Shown here piece after piece: positions 33,321-45,838 of a stretch of 64,000 bases of DNA; the stretch's first letter is position 1, and each line of letters opens with the position of its first letter. The DNA is from Eleginops maclovinus. Taxonomy: Eukaryota > Chordata > Actinopteri > Perciformes > Eleginopidae. The DNA lies in the NCBI RefSeq assembly GCF_036324505.1, contig NC_086352.1, positions 32,073,858-32,137,857 on the forward strand, given 5' to 3'. A model generated the notes under the pieces. The model did no database searches. It had not been told where the DNA came from and worked only from the letters and a program-made list of their open reading frames with translations. The position numbers and the translations under genes are program-made.

Positions 33321-35988
33321 CAGGGTGCGATTTGACAAAAAAACAGAGGGGGGGATGTTTTTTATTTTTTATTCATAGACAAGAACATTGGACTTTTAAC
33401 TTGCATAGGGAGAAAAAAACGCAAAAGGTAGGCTATATATATACACACCTGTTCACTAAATAATTCACTAAAATAGCAAAACGTGCTGTCAACAATTCAG
33501 GGACAGGTCTGGAAAACTAGACTAGGTAAACAGTCGGCTCTGGTGACGAATTTGTGGTGGCTTTTTCGGTTTTCCTGTCGGGGCATTGTCTGCAGCATTT
33601 CGGCCCTCTTTTATCCACAATTCTGCAAATGTGTGCGCAGGAAAGGATGCCACCTCTGGACCATTGACACCAATGAACAGTAGGCCATTCAAAGTGGAGA
33701 CGTGCATTCTGTTTCGTTCTTCCGTGAGGATGTGGTTCATCGCACTAAAGCCACGCTCGCACTCAGCCGTTGACACAGGGAGCGTGGAGACAGCGATGAG
33801 CACTTTTTTCAAAGTCTCCCCAGTGACACCATTGCATTTCAGTTCATGAAATTCTTTGAGGAGTGTGGGCATATTTGTGTCTGCTATAGCAAGGCTTTTA
33901 TGAATGGTCAGAAGTTTGTCATCCCCATAAAGCAACCGTTCATCTTCATCGGAGGGCCAATTTGAGGGGTTCAGCGCAGCCGCCGCAGAAAAAATGCCAT
34001 CGAGCCTGCTCTGGATGTTATCGGCCAAGGAGATGAAAAAACGCTCACGAAAGGTCTCTGCCTTCCGCTGTTCTCCGTCACTCGGCTGAGACACATTAAC
34101 CCCCTTAAATGTTTGCTTACTGCCCAATTCCTCCTTCAGACATCGTATGTTCACTCCATCGGCATTCCTCATAGCCCTCAGTGTCCGCACGGCAACGCCC
34201 ACCTCAGCAGTAGCGGTGATTGCTGTGGCATCTCGTCTCTGAAGAAAGAGGGACAGGGCCTGCATCGTTTCGAGCGCGTCTTTTACGAATGCCATCTCCA
34301 CCACGAAAAGCCACTGAGTCATCTTAGCATGCATTCCCTTACATTTGGCCCTGTCTTTGGTTGATCGTGATGTGTCTTCGGCCAGTGACGCGAAGAGTTT
34401 GACCAGGGCTGGATAGCTTTGCCAAAGAGCCGTCACAGATGTGCAAGACGAGGATAGCCAGCGCACGTCAAACACCCTTCCTATCCTGCGAGCTTGCATC
34501 TCCAAATTGGAAGCGACAAGCTCTAGCTCTCGCATGTTCTTTGGACTTTGAGAGAAGAAGGCGTACAGGGAGTCAGTGAACATCTGGAAATGACTTGCAT
34601 CTGTAATTTGTTTGACAGTGTCATGGACGGCAAGTTCTAGTTTGTGATTCATGCAGTGAATGACAATCAGGTTGGGGTTAATCTCCTCACGTAGGAGTGT
34701 GGCGACCCCCTTGTATCGGCCCAACATAGCGGCGGCCCCATCCGTCGCGAACCCAATTAGTCGGGAGTGCAACATGTCTTTTGAGATACCCTGCTTCTCA
34801 AGGCACTGAAGCACAGTGTCACGGATCGCCGATCCAGTGCACGACTGCAACTCAGCAAGTTGGAAGAAGAAATTGCAACACTCCCCTTCAAATGGAATTC
34901 TAATGTAAATGATCAGACATGTTTTATTTGAAACTGTTGTGCTCTCATCAATGAGAATGCTGAACTTGTCGGGTGAGCTTTTAAGGAAGTCCACCAGACG
35001 CACTGTCATTTTCTCTGCAATAAACATCAGCATATTCCGACATGCCTTGTCAGAGGTTAACATCGTTGAGTTGTTGCAGTTCAACCAGGTGAGGCTGCAT
35101 TTTGAATGACAGGTCAGTGTAGCAGATCATGTAAGCTGTGCGAATGCAGTACTCTGTGGTTTTTAAACTATGCTCATGATGCTTTCGCCACAGAGCTGCA
35201 CTGTTCTCATTTGCCTTTTCAATTGCGGCGTCTTGTCTTTTTTGTACAATTTCAATACATTTGATATGGCTTTGACATTTTCCGTGCTTGCTGAGTTTGT
35301 CATTTAATTTTTTTGCCGTTTTGGCTTTTATGCCTTTAATGAAGGCAGAGTCTATATGAAGCCTTTCCTGTGTGTGTGGGCCTAAATCCCTGACGTCAGA
35401 ACAAGCTTGGCACTTGACTGACCCGTCTGTGCTGACAGCTAGCCACTCACGACCCTCTCTCCATTTAGCAAAGCGCCCCGGCTCAATGCACCCTCCTACC
35501 ACATGCGTTTCAGAGTCGCTAGCAACATCGGCGTTTCTTTCATCAAGTGGCTGGGAATCGTCCTGCAGGCCTACATGAACGCCAACCTCCAGCGAATTTC
35601 TTGCTCTATCACTCTCAGGTGTTAATTTCGTTGTTTTATTATTTGGTCCCGTAAAGTAGGACGATATGCTGCTCTGAACGCGTTTCATGTTTGCATCAGC
35701 GCTGTTTTTCCTGCAAAGTTCCCGCACTAAAATGTTACAATGTTTTTGTTTTCGATGACGTTCCGAAATATGCGCAGTCTGCCAGAAGGCTGCTGAATAG
35801 CCTACTCTGACACTGAAGATCGTTAGATTTCAAGAGTTTAAGTAGTCTAGCAGTTAAGTTGCATTCATCGCTATCAAGGGGGGGAAATCCTTGTCCCCAC
35901 CGGAGATAAAAATAATTTAGCAGAGGTAGGGATAGGAAAACCAGAGGGGGGGAAATCCTCACCATCCCCCCCTACAAATCGCACCCTG
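33321..35988 (-). mobile_element. 2,668-bp hAT element with transposase
   Basis: Inverted ends CAGGGTGCGATTTG at both termini and an exact 8-bp duplication GATACAGT at 33313-33320 and 35989-35996. It contains a single transposase gene on the minus strand. Its left target copy begins only nine bases after the right target copy of the previous hAT. Confidence 0.93.
33522..35727 (-). pseudogene. hAT transposase with one frameshift
   Basis: The first frame (35727-35050) starts MRELCRKNSADANMKRVQSS and holds a TTF-type finger region (GRFAKWREGREWLAV, VKCQACSDV). The second (35084-33522, about 520 residues) contains FSILIDEST (first catalytic Asp), GFATDGAAAMLG (second Asp), HCMNHKLELAVHD and the C-terminal dimerisation block LPVSTAECERGFSAMNHIL. 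The two frames overlap at LVELQQLNDV / NSTMLTSDK, indicating a single small indel near 35060. It resembles the KIAA1586/ZNF862-like hAT family. Otherwise the gene is full length, so the insertion is fairly young. Confidence 0.92.
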
Positions 35989-36032
35989 GATACAGTACAT
36001 ATGAACGAATGCAATAACTATATAATGGTTAT

Positions 36033-36383
36033 TGAAGAGTTTATCGCCGGCCACTAGAGGGCAGTGTCACTGCTGTCGCTGCCCGGTTATGCCGTGCTCT
36101 GACCCGGTAGTGCCGACCGGCCATTTTAGTTTCAACATTGTTCATTCACTCTGCCTCGAGTTGAGACGTTCGTCCACTCATTCATGTAAGACTGTTTCCA
36201 CTATTATATTATACTATATATATATTATACTGCTATACTCTGTTTCGTGGTATATATTTGGGTTGAGTAAATTGCATGGATGTAATACTTTGTCAGCTTA
36301 TCTTGCTGCATTACTCTGTTTCAGGGTGTCGTCATCTGTGTCAATAAATTACTGAAACTGACATTGAGGAGTGTGTTTCTTCA
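36033..36383 (+). repeat. 5' LTR of gypsy copy 1
   Basis: 351 bp. TGAAGA...TCTTCA inverted ends; contains a (TATA)-rich core near 36215-36235 and AATAAATT near 36345. Confidence 0.95.
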
Positions 36384-36393
36384 TGACGACACC

Positions 36394-39300
36394 ATGGTCG
36401 TTGTTGGATGCCCTGTCCCCGGCTGCGAGTTCAAATCCGATGACTTGTCTGAAGCACTCGTCATTGCTATATTGACGATTCATGGATGTAGCCACCAGCA
36501 CGCAGCGCCTGTCATGGCCGCGCCAGCCCAGGCCCCAGCCCCTCATGGCCCGAGACTCGATCGGCCCAAAGTTGATGTGGGCGTGTCAATAGAGGAATGG
36601 AACGTGTTCATCCGCCGTTGGAACGTATTCCGCGCTGGCTCAGGCATAGGGGACGCACAGGCCCCCTTCCAGCTGTTTCAGTGCGCTGGGCCTGTACTTG
36701 GAGACAGCCTGTTGAAAGCCGTCCCCGACGCCCCTTCTGGACCCTTGCCAGACCTGATCACCGTCATGCGTTCCCTAGCTGTCATCCCAGTTGCTACATG
36801 CGTCCTGCGCACCGAACTACTTCAGTTACGCCAGGAACGCGACGAGGCATTCCGCGCATTCGCTGCCAGAGTGCGGGGTAAAGCAGAGACATGCGCATAT
36901 AATGCGGTATGCGAGTGTGGTAAGGACGTGGACTATACCGACCGCGATGTGCTGCTCAATGGCATCTATGACTCGGACATACGCCGCGAGCCGCTGGGGA
37001 CAACTGACGTCCTGGTCAAGCCAGTTAACGACGTGATTGCACTCGTCGAGAACAAAGAGATGGCCCGTAACGATCTCCCGTCGTCCTCCCTATCAGCCAT
37101 GTCGTCATTCCGGCGCCTGAAGACGACTCCACAGGCGAGCCCCGCCCCGAGCCCTGCGGACGGGGCTAAACGTGCCTCGTGCCCGGGATGTAAGAGCGTC
37201 TTTAACGTCTTCACGGAGGGGCCTCGCGGGTGGAATCCTAAGCCTCACCAGGTGTGCATCGGCTGCTACAGGGCCTGCCGACGACAGAGGCGTCAACAGC
37301 CGTCATTCGACAGTCAACAGGCCGCCATGGGGTCGGAGCTGGTGTCCCAGCTCTCGTCGGTGCAAGCTGGAGCCAGCCCTGGCCGACGTCGCGGGAGCCT
37401 TCGCCGACGCCGCGCCCTTACGTCGCACGGCTGTGTCGACAGGCCTGCACCTATCAGACTCGAGCACCACATCTTCTCCAAGGGCGAATGGAGGCGAGCC
37501 AGGCTGAGAGACCACCCCCGGGCATTAATCACCATCTCGATGGACATACCAGTCGGGCTGAGGGATGGCACCAGCAACCGGAGCTCGGCCGACGGAGCTC
37601 GAATATCCGCCGTCGCGGACACTGGCGCGCAGTCGGACCTTTGGTCTCTGGAGGAGTTCCTGGCCTGCGGTTTCGCGCGGGACGACCTGCGACCCGTCAG
37701 CCTCAGCCTGTCGGCCGCCAACCGCTCCCCTATAGCCATCGAGGGAGCGTTCTTCGCTAGGCTCTCGACGACCTGCAGCCGGGGGCGTACTACATCCTGC
37801 CGTTCCATGGTATACGTGAGCAGCTCAGTCCGGGCCATGTACCTCTCCTACGAGTCGTTGCTCAACCTCGGCCTCTTGCCCATTAACTTCCCGTCAGACG
37901 ACGTTGCAGGGGGGCCCAAGGACAGGCGTAGCCCTGACACGGCTGACACGCCAGTCCAGCCCCTGTCCATCAATGCGACGAGGTCAACCAACGGCGGCTG
38001 CGTGGGGCCAAGTGACCCCCGGGACGCCCAGTGCTCATGTCCTCAGCGCACTGTCCCCCCAGCGCGCCCCGCAGTACTGCCGTTCCCTTGTACGCCAGAG
38101 AACAATAACCGGATGAAAGGTTGGCTACTCGGGAGATATGCCTCATCAACATTCAATACTTGCCCCCATCGGGCACTACCATGCATGGAGGGGCCACCTA
38201 TCGAGATGCACGTGGACCCCGCAGCTACGCCTAAGGCATGCCACACCGCGGCTACGGTGCCTCTACACTGGCAGCGAGGGTTCATGATGACCTCCTGCGG
38301 GACGAAGCCCTTGGGGTCATTGAACGCGTGCCATCGTATGGTAGTCACTCGGAAGCACGACGGTTCCCCCCTGCAGGACCGTGGACCTCTCCCCCCTCAA
38401 CAAGTTCTGCCAACGTGAGACCTTCGCCACTGAGTCCCCGTTCCACCTCGCACGCCGCGTCCCGAAGGGCACCTGGAAGACCGTCACGGACGCCTGGAAC
38501 GGCTACCACAGTGTTCCCCTGCGTGAGTCGGATCGCCACCTCACTACCTTCATCACGCCCTTCGGCCGTTGGCGCTACACCAGGGCACCACAGGGTTTCC
38601 TGTCGTCAGGGGATGGCTACAACCGTCGGTTTGACGCCGTCCTCTCGGACTATGAACGCAAGGAACGTTGTGTGGATGACACCATCCACTATGACACCGA
38701 CCTGGAGCAACACTGGTGGAGGACCATCGACTTCCTGACGCGTGTCGGCCGGTCGGGCATCGTGTTGAATCCGGACAAGCTTCAGTTCGCGGAGAGGTGC
38801 GTCGACTTCGCTGGCTTCAGGGTGTCGGAATCTACCATCGAACCGCTCCCGAAATACTTGGACGCCATCCGGGACTTCCCCACCCCAGGCTCCACGACGG
38901 ACATCAGGAGTTGGTTCGGCCTTGTCAACCAGGTGGCTAACTATGCCCAGTTGCGTGACACGATGGCTCCATTTAAGCCGTTCCTCAGCCCACGCTGTGT
39001 GTTCCTATGGTCCCCCGTTCTGGAGGAGGCCTTCCAGACGTCCAAACAGGCCATAATGGAGGCCATCCGCGAGGGCGTGGAGATCTACGACATGCAGAAG
39101 CGTACCTGCCTCCGCCCTGACTGGTCCATGCGTGGCATTGGTTACTTCCTGCTCCAGCAACATTGTCACTGTGCCTCGGGCATACCGGACTGCTGTCCAG
39201 GAGGGTGGAGGGTCACCCTCGCGGGTTCGCGTTTCCTGTCCCCTGCGGAGCAGCGCTATGCGGCTGTCGAGGGAGAGGCCCTAGCTGTGGCCTGGGGCCT

Positions 39301-40935
39301 GGAACAGATGCGGTACTTCACGCAGGGGACCTGACGCCGTGGAGTCAGCACTCATGGCCTCCATCCGCGACGACGCACCGGAGCTCGGAGCAGTCTCTTG
39401 GCCCCTCCTCGCCCGGGAAACAGCGGCTGATGGATGCCTCGGCCACCTCCTCCAACTCATCGAGCAGGAGGGTGGGATTGACGTTAACGACCCTGCCCTG
39501 GCGAGTCTGTCATCGGTCTGTGAGTCCGTCTACGCCCAGGACGGCGTCCTGCTCTATCGGGACCGCGTCGTGGTTCCCCCGTCCCTCCGTGAGAGGGTCC
39601 TTCGGCATCTCCATGCCGCTCACCAGGGGACCTCAGCTATGGGGCAGCATGCCCGAGCCATAGTTTACTGGCCCGGGATGTCCGGGGACATTCAGGCCAC
39701 CAGGGACGGGTGTGCAGACTGCAACCGCAATGCTCCGTCACAGGCGGCTACACCCCCCCGGCCGTCCTCACCCCCGTCCACGGCATTCGAGGCGGTGTTT
39801 GCTGACTTCTTCGACTATGGGGGCCGTCACTTCCTAGTTGTCGGGGATCGGCTCTCGGGCTGGGTAGAGGTCCTGAGCTCTACGGCGGGTACTGCCCTGG
39901 CGGGCTCAGCTGGCCTGGTCCAACACCTCCGGTCGTTCTTCGCCACCTTCGGCGTACCGGAGGAGCTCTCGAGCGACGGTGGTCCGGAATTCAAGGCGAG
40001 CCACACTGAGGACTTCCTCCGCTTATGGCACGTCAAACACCGTGTGTCTTCCGTTAGCTTTCCGCAGTCGAATGGGAGGGCGGAGGTTGCGGTTAAGACT
40101 GCTAAGCGCCTCTTGATGTCCAACACCGGCCCGTCGGGCAGCCTTGATCAGGACCGCTTCCTGCGCGCTATGCTGCAGTTGCGTAACACGCCTGACCCCG
40201 ACTGCGACCTCTCACCAGCACAGATCATCTTCGGCCGCCCCCTTCGTGGCTCGCTTTCCTTCGTGAACCGCCTCGAGAAGTTCTCGAACCCGCATATCCG
40301 CCTGCTATGGCGTGAGGGAGGACGCCCTTCGGACCCGTATGTCCCGTACCACCGAGTCTCTGGGGACTCACTCGAGACCGCTCCGCCCATTGGCACTCGG
40401 CGAAAGGGTATTCCTCCAGAACCAGCAAGGCCCGAGCCCCCACAAATGGGACAGGTCAGGGATCGTGGTGGAGTCGCCGGGCCACGACCAGTATCGGGTC
40501 AGGGTTGACGGTTCGGGACGTCTGACACTGCGCAACCGGCGGTTCCTCCGTGCCTACACGCCGGCCACACCCTGCACCCGTGAGCAGTTGGCGGCCCCGT
40601 CGCCGCCGCCCGCTGCCCTGGGTCATCAGCCCCCACCTATCCACCCGGGCTGGGCGACGCCCCAGGGGATTGCTCAGCGGCCGGCTGTCGGGCCCCGCGA
40701 CCCGGCTAGTGCCGCTTCCCCACCGACGCCTGCTGATGAGGCGTCCTCTGACCTCACTGGTCCTACAGGTGCCTTCCTGGGTGCACCGCTCCCGGTGCCG
40801 CAGTCGCCGCCGACGCTGCCGACGCTGCCGACGCTGCCGACGCTGCCCCAGCCGATTCGGCCGGGCCGTGTGAGGAGGCCACCTGCACGTTACGAGCCCG
40901 AGTCTGGCAGCTGGATACGGGATCTAGACCGTTAA
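36394..40935 (+). pseudogene. Gypsy gag-pol, copy 1, frameshifted
   Basis: From ATG 36394 one frame runs to 38418. It contains an N-terminal C2H2-like finger (CPVPGC...H.CSH), a Gag body (EEWNVFIRRWNVFRAG), a CxxC pair (SCPGCKSVF) and the aspartic protease motif AVADTGAQSDLWS. Frameshifts between about 38270 and 38380 scatter the RT fingers. RT continues at about 38381-39334 (FITPFGRWRYTRAPQGF, catalytic box CVDDTI), with RNase H starting at RPDWSMRGIGYF. RNase H is cut by a deletion at about 39330, where RYFTQG joins integrase-upstream sequence. Integrase follows (39339-40508: HLHAAHQGT..., DGCADC zinc finger, SSDGGPEFK, SFPQSNGRAEVAV). The C-terminal tail is at 40312-40935. Not functional as it stands. 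Confidence 0.92.
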
Positions 40936-40971
40936 CCTATTCCGGCCCATAGCTTTCCGGTCTGGGGGGGA

Positions 40972-41322
40972 TGAAGAGTTTATCGCCGGCCACTAGAGGG
41001 CAGTGTCACTGCTGTCGCTGCCCGGTTATGCCGTGCTCTGACCCGGTAGTGCTGAGCGGCCATTTTAGTTCAAACATTGTTCATTCACTCTGCCTCGAGT
41101 TGAGACGTTCGTCCACTCATTCATGTAAGACTGTTTCCACTATTATATTATACTATATATATATTATACTGCTATACTCTGTTTCGTGGTATATATTTGT
41201 GTTGAGTAAATTGCATGGATGTAATACTTTGTCAGCTTATCTTGCTGCATTACTCTGTTTCAGGGTGTCGTCATCCTTGTCAATAAATTACTGAAACTGA
41301 CATTGAGGAGTGTGTTTCTTCA
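40972..41322 (+). repeat. 3' LTR of gypsy copy 1
   Basis: 351 bp, the partner of 36033-36383, directly preceded by the polypurine tract. Confidence 0.95.
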
Positions 41323-41327
41323 GTTAT

Positions 41328-43472
41328 TTGATTTTTTTCCTTTTTTTTCTGCTTCTTGTGATACCACAAGGTATCCGTATAAAAATGATCAGCTTGAATT
41401 ACAGCATATGTGAAGGTCTCGCTAGCACCGAGCTAGCTAACCATCCCGTTAAACGCTTTCAAAGAAACTCCGGCAGATGTCAGCTTTACTGAAGTTTAAT
41501 GAATTGGTGAAATTGTAAACATAATACAGAAATCGAAACTGTTATGAACTGCCCGGCTGACGAGTTAAATAAACAAAATACCCTACACAATAAGCTACGG
41601 CACCGGAAAACCGATATGGTAATTAGCCTAGCCGCTAATTAGCTTAGCCACTCTGAATTGTCATTGTATTTAAACAATCAACATCTAGCAAACAATATGT
41701 TCCTTATGACACCACAGTTTGTCTGACAATTACACTCACAGACGATCCGTGAGCCAACAGGAAATATAAAGCACAACTTCTGCAGAGGAGAACGTCCATT
41801 AATAAAACAACCAAGCTTAGACGTGAACTGCACTCAGAATGAAACAAGCAGGGACCGGCAGCAGCAGCAATTGACAAACAATGCAGTAGTGCTACTTAAC
41901 CACCACTAGGTGCCGCCAAAACACAGTCAAGTAGACACATATATGACATACCGGTATATATTAGAAATTTATATAAAGGGCAGAACAATATACATAATGT
42001 CCCTTAGGTCCTTCTTCCACCTTCAAAAAGCCATAATAAGAAATATTGCAGTCGTAAACAATTGCTAGAATCTCCAAAAAATAAACTATTAAGAAAAGCA
42101 TTTCAAAGGCTGCATATTTAAAAAGGGAAGAAAATATTCTGCAGTAAAATCCTTATTATCAAAATATTTCTTATTCTAACTCAAATATATTGATAAGAAA
42201 GTGAAAAGCATATTTCTGAAAATGTTGATTTTAGAATCACATTGGACTGAAAATCTACAATTTAATCGACTTGGATTTGTCCAACTTTACCTTCTTATCT
42301 TCCATTTAATGGTTGTGTCTTTTATTCACTGAAAAAAACAAAAGTTGACTGTAATTAAGTTTAATTTAAGTATTACGTCTACCAATGTTAACACAATTAT
42401 ATTAGATTAATTGAAAGCAATAATATTAAGTTGAACCTAATTTCATTTAGGTTCTACTAACCTATTACAGTTATGAGTAATTTGTTGACACAATACATTT
42501 AATTAAAGTCAACATTTCAGTTTATCAATTTTTATACTTCATTTTGACTTATTATGACCAAGGTTATTATTATGACCAACAAAAACTCTGCACTAACCCC
42601 AATTCAATGTAAGTGAACAGATTTGAATGAACATTGTGTGTCCTAAAGGCGGTTATTTAGAGAAACTCACAGACCTTCCTGTGGACGGTATTAATTAAAA
42701 CTACTGTAGCCTTCTTTCTGCCAAAGAAATAGTTCCCATGGAAACTATTGCTGTTGTTGTTTGAGAATTATTATTTTCATTTGCCTATTCTCTCTTACAT
42801 CTACACATTCGTACAAACACAACCTTTGATATTACAAAAACAAACTCTGAGCTCCCCTTGAGATGCTAACAGGTCGAGTGGGAGAGTGTTTCAGGGCATT
42901 CAAATGGAAAGGAGAGTTTGACATGAAAGGCCAGCAGATTATCAAAGAGATTTGAGAGAATAAATTGGCTTGACTCTTGTTGGAAAAAAGGATTATTGGA
43001 TAAGAAAACAGATTGTTTAATGGCCATACTTCCTGACCCTGGCCCCTTTAGTTCTTGGACCATTACCTGTGGCCTCACTTACACCCAGTATAAAATCTGT
43101 TCTTCCCACTCTCCTCCCTTACTTCATTTAAAGTCCTGTCATCCCAAGCAAGGGACTGAGACTGCAGGATGATTAAAGATAACCCTCATCTCTCCCGTGT
43201 GCCCAATTGGCCACCCTTTAGCCTGCACGGGATTATAAATCCTCACGCTTTTTCACTCGCTGTAACACAAAACAAGGTTCAGGGAGCAAAGAAATCCAGG
43301 GATTAGCCATTAAACAAGTCCAAAAGCAGACCTTTGTCCCTTGGACTGATTCCGGATTTCCAACTTGTTCTCGTCCTCGGTTCTTTCTTTGCCCCATTTT
43401 TTTTTTTTTTAGCTTCCACTTTCACGGTTGGCCCTTAAAAGGTTTAGGTTAAAAACTTGATCCTGTAAAAAA
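41328..43472. other. AT-rich region without genes
   Basis: No gene supported. 42310-42560 (ACTAACCTATTACAGTTATG and similar) may be a short MITE, class unknown. Confidence 0.4.
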
Positions 43473-43915
43473 CAGAGTACATTTACTGAAGTACTGTACT
43501 TGAGTACAGCTTTGAGGTACTTTTACTTGATTATTTCCATTTTAAGCTACTTTGTTCTGCTACTCCACTACAATTCAGAGGTAAATGGTGCACTTTTACT
43601 CCACTAAATGTATTTAATCCCTTTAGTTACTTTACATATTTGGATTAATGATGGTAAATATGATCAGCCCTTGAATTAGACTTTAGTTCACCTGGAGTAA
43701 ATCCAGCAGCTACCCTGCAGTATACAAAGCCATTCAAACTACTACTACTACTACTACAAACTACTGTCTCTACTTTAAGTACATTTTGATGCTGATACTT
43801 TTTTTACTGGAGGAACATTTTGAATGCAGGACTTTAGCTTGTAACAGCATATTCCTACTCTCTGGTACTTCTACTTTTACTCAAGTACAAGATCTGAGTA
43901 CTTCTCCCACCTCTG
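43473..43915 (-). mobile_element. hAT-type MITE (CAGAGGTGG family)
   Basis: Read on the minus strand it starts CAGAGGTGGGAGAAGTACTC, followed by TGTACTTGAGTAAAAGTA. At the far end is the imperfect inverse CAGAGTACATTTACTGAAGT. Internal GAGGTACTTTTACTT and TACTCCACTACAATTCAGAG blocks are typical of a very abundant teleost repeat. Contains a short (ACT)n at 43739-43756. Confidence 0.65.
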
Positions 43916-44778
43916 CTTTTTTTTTTAGCATGACTACCTAAATCTTTCAACTTGCACGGTGCCCTTGCTCTGTCTAGTCTTGCGTCACAATGCATGTTGA
44001 TATGTCTAACAGCATTATTAAATTAAGAGTTTATCTTTACTTTCAGAGTTTTTATTTTAGGTTTGTTTTATGTTTTTCTTTCTTATTTTTCTGTTCTTTC
44101 CTCATGCCATTGATACATTGGTCCAACAGTCATTATTTCGCAACCCCAATCCTCTGAAAAAAAATCCCATTTGTCCAAAAGCCTGTTTTCCCATCAAACA
44201 AATAGCCATTGTTTTCTAGAAGCAATAGACCTGTGTCTATTGCTTCTAGAAAACATACTCCCTTTGCCATAAAAAGAAGAACATGGCTAATTATAATGCA
44301 AATTTACGCAAGTGGACCTTCGTGGTAACACTATTTAAATCGGGAGAGGCTTCATGTTTGTTTAAAGAACATTTATTGACACATACGCCACGTGATAGAA
44401 ATGTTTTAGTCTTTGGCGATTAGACCCTGATCCTGATATCGTATATTTTAAGGGGGAAATGCAGCCTTGAGAATATAGGAAAACGCCCCAAAAAAGAGTC
44501 AATGGGAATAAGATTAGGGAGATCGAACCATTTGACATAGGAATTTACCTTAACGGGCAGCACGGATTCCTGCAGAGACATGCTTGAGAATTAGACAAAG
44601 AATGGAGACAACGCGAACAATACATGCCTCGTATAGTGAGGCCGATGAAGTTGCATTTGTGATGAATTTAAGTAAGGCTGGAATACAGAGAAAGATGAGA
44701 GCTTGAACCAGTGTCGGACAGTAAATTATGCAGTAACGGATTAATAGAGCTCCGGCCCAACCGATTCTGCAGCTCTCT
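43916..44778. other. Unique-looking spacer with perfect hairpin
   Basis: No gene. A perfect 20-bp inverted repeat with a 4-base loop lies at 44211-44254 (separate entry). Confidence 0.5.
44211..44254. repeat. Perfect 20-bp stem, 4-base loop
   Basis: Arm GTTTTCTAGAAGCAATAGAC (44211-44230), loop CTGT, then the exact reverse complement (44235-44254). Confidence 0.9.
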
Positions 44779-44786
44779 CCTCAGAG

Positions 44787-45617
44787 CAGTGGCGGCTGGT
44801 GGAGTTTTCTCCAGGGGGGCTATAACTCCAAAATGTATAACATTTAAAAAAAAAAGCATGCATACATGTACTAAGATATCAAACGAGTGTATTTACATAA
44901 ATGAAAACAACAAAAACAATATTATAGATAGATAGATAGAAGTGCAAAGAGAAACAAGTGTGATATATAGAGTATGTACAGTATGCAGTTAAGAGTGATT
45001 ATGTAAAGATAAGGGCAGTATAAAGAGGTGGGAATAATTGGCATAGTATAAACAGATGTAGTATGAACAAATATACAGATGTGCTATATTACTATACAGA
45101 GGGCCAATATACATATATAATAAATATCTATCTATCTCTATATCTATCTCTCTATCTAGATATATCTCTATATCTATATATTTAAATAATATATATCATA
45201 TATAACATGGACAATACACATACTTTATGACAGAAGGCTGTGACGTCAGCCCCGCCGCCAAATCCAGCTGCATGCAGCAGGAGAGGTGCGCCCCAACATC
45301 GTCCTATCTCTTGTATTGAAGAGGAGCTACTGCGCATGTACAACTTTTAACGAGAGTCTATGGGCAAAGATTCCTGCGCCCCAGGGCGGAAATACGTCAC
45401 CAATCAGACAATGTCAACGAACGAAACAACTTTACTCATCATTAACTATGAAATATTTATCTTGCACATCTAAAAAAATATATACAAATATTTCGAAATA
45501 TTTTTATTTTATTATTTCATTTTAATTTAATTTTTTTTATGTCTTATTCAAGGAAATGTGGTGAGAGGTGAGTGGTGAGGCGGCGCCCTAGCGCCCTCTA
45601 TTGGCCAGCCGCCACTG
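44787..45617. mobile_element. 831-bp hAT-like MITE, copy 2
   Basis: Same family as 23057-23867, opposite orientation, ends CAGTGGCGGCTGG / CCAGCCGCCACTG. Exact 8-bp target duplication CCTCAGAG at 44779-44786 and 45618-45625. Confidence 0.92.
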
Positions 45618-45838
45618 CCTCAGAGTACAACTATTCCTAAGACAATAAGGACATTTGATTAGCAGAAAACACAACCTTGTTCCCAGTGCGCCTATAAGGC
45701 TACGAGCACAATGGAACTTCCGGCTAACTTCCGTATGTTGCGTGTACGCTCGACAACTTCCGGTAGGTCGTGTTGTTGTGGTGATTTCCCGGAGATGCTA
45801 GTTTCAAGTTGCTGAGTAATAGAGTAAAATGTAGTACA

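Larger units (their letters stand above)
36033..41322 (+). mobile_element. Ty3/gypsy LTR retrotransposon, copy 1
   Basis: Two 351-bp LTRs (36033-36383 and 40972-41322) start TGAAGAGTTTATCG, end GTTTCTTCA and are flanked by GTTAT at 36028-36032 and 41323-41327. By eye the LTRs differ at about seven sites (about 98% identical). A polypurine tract (GGGGGGGA, 40964-40971) precedes the 3' LTR. The internal part is GC-rich, in contrast to the AT-rich host DNA. Domain order is Gag, protease, RT, RNase H, integrase, which is the gypsy order. Confidence 0.95.

Noticed and set aside
37254..37838. Arg/Pro-rich alternative frames inside gypsy gag-pol
   Set aside because: Out-of-frame shadows caused by high GC; the true frame carries the protease motif. 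The same applies to the mirror frames at 58218-58884.
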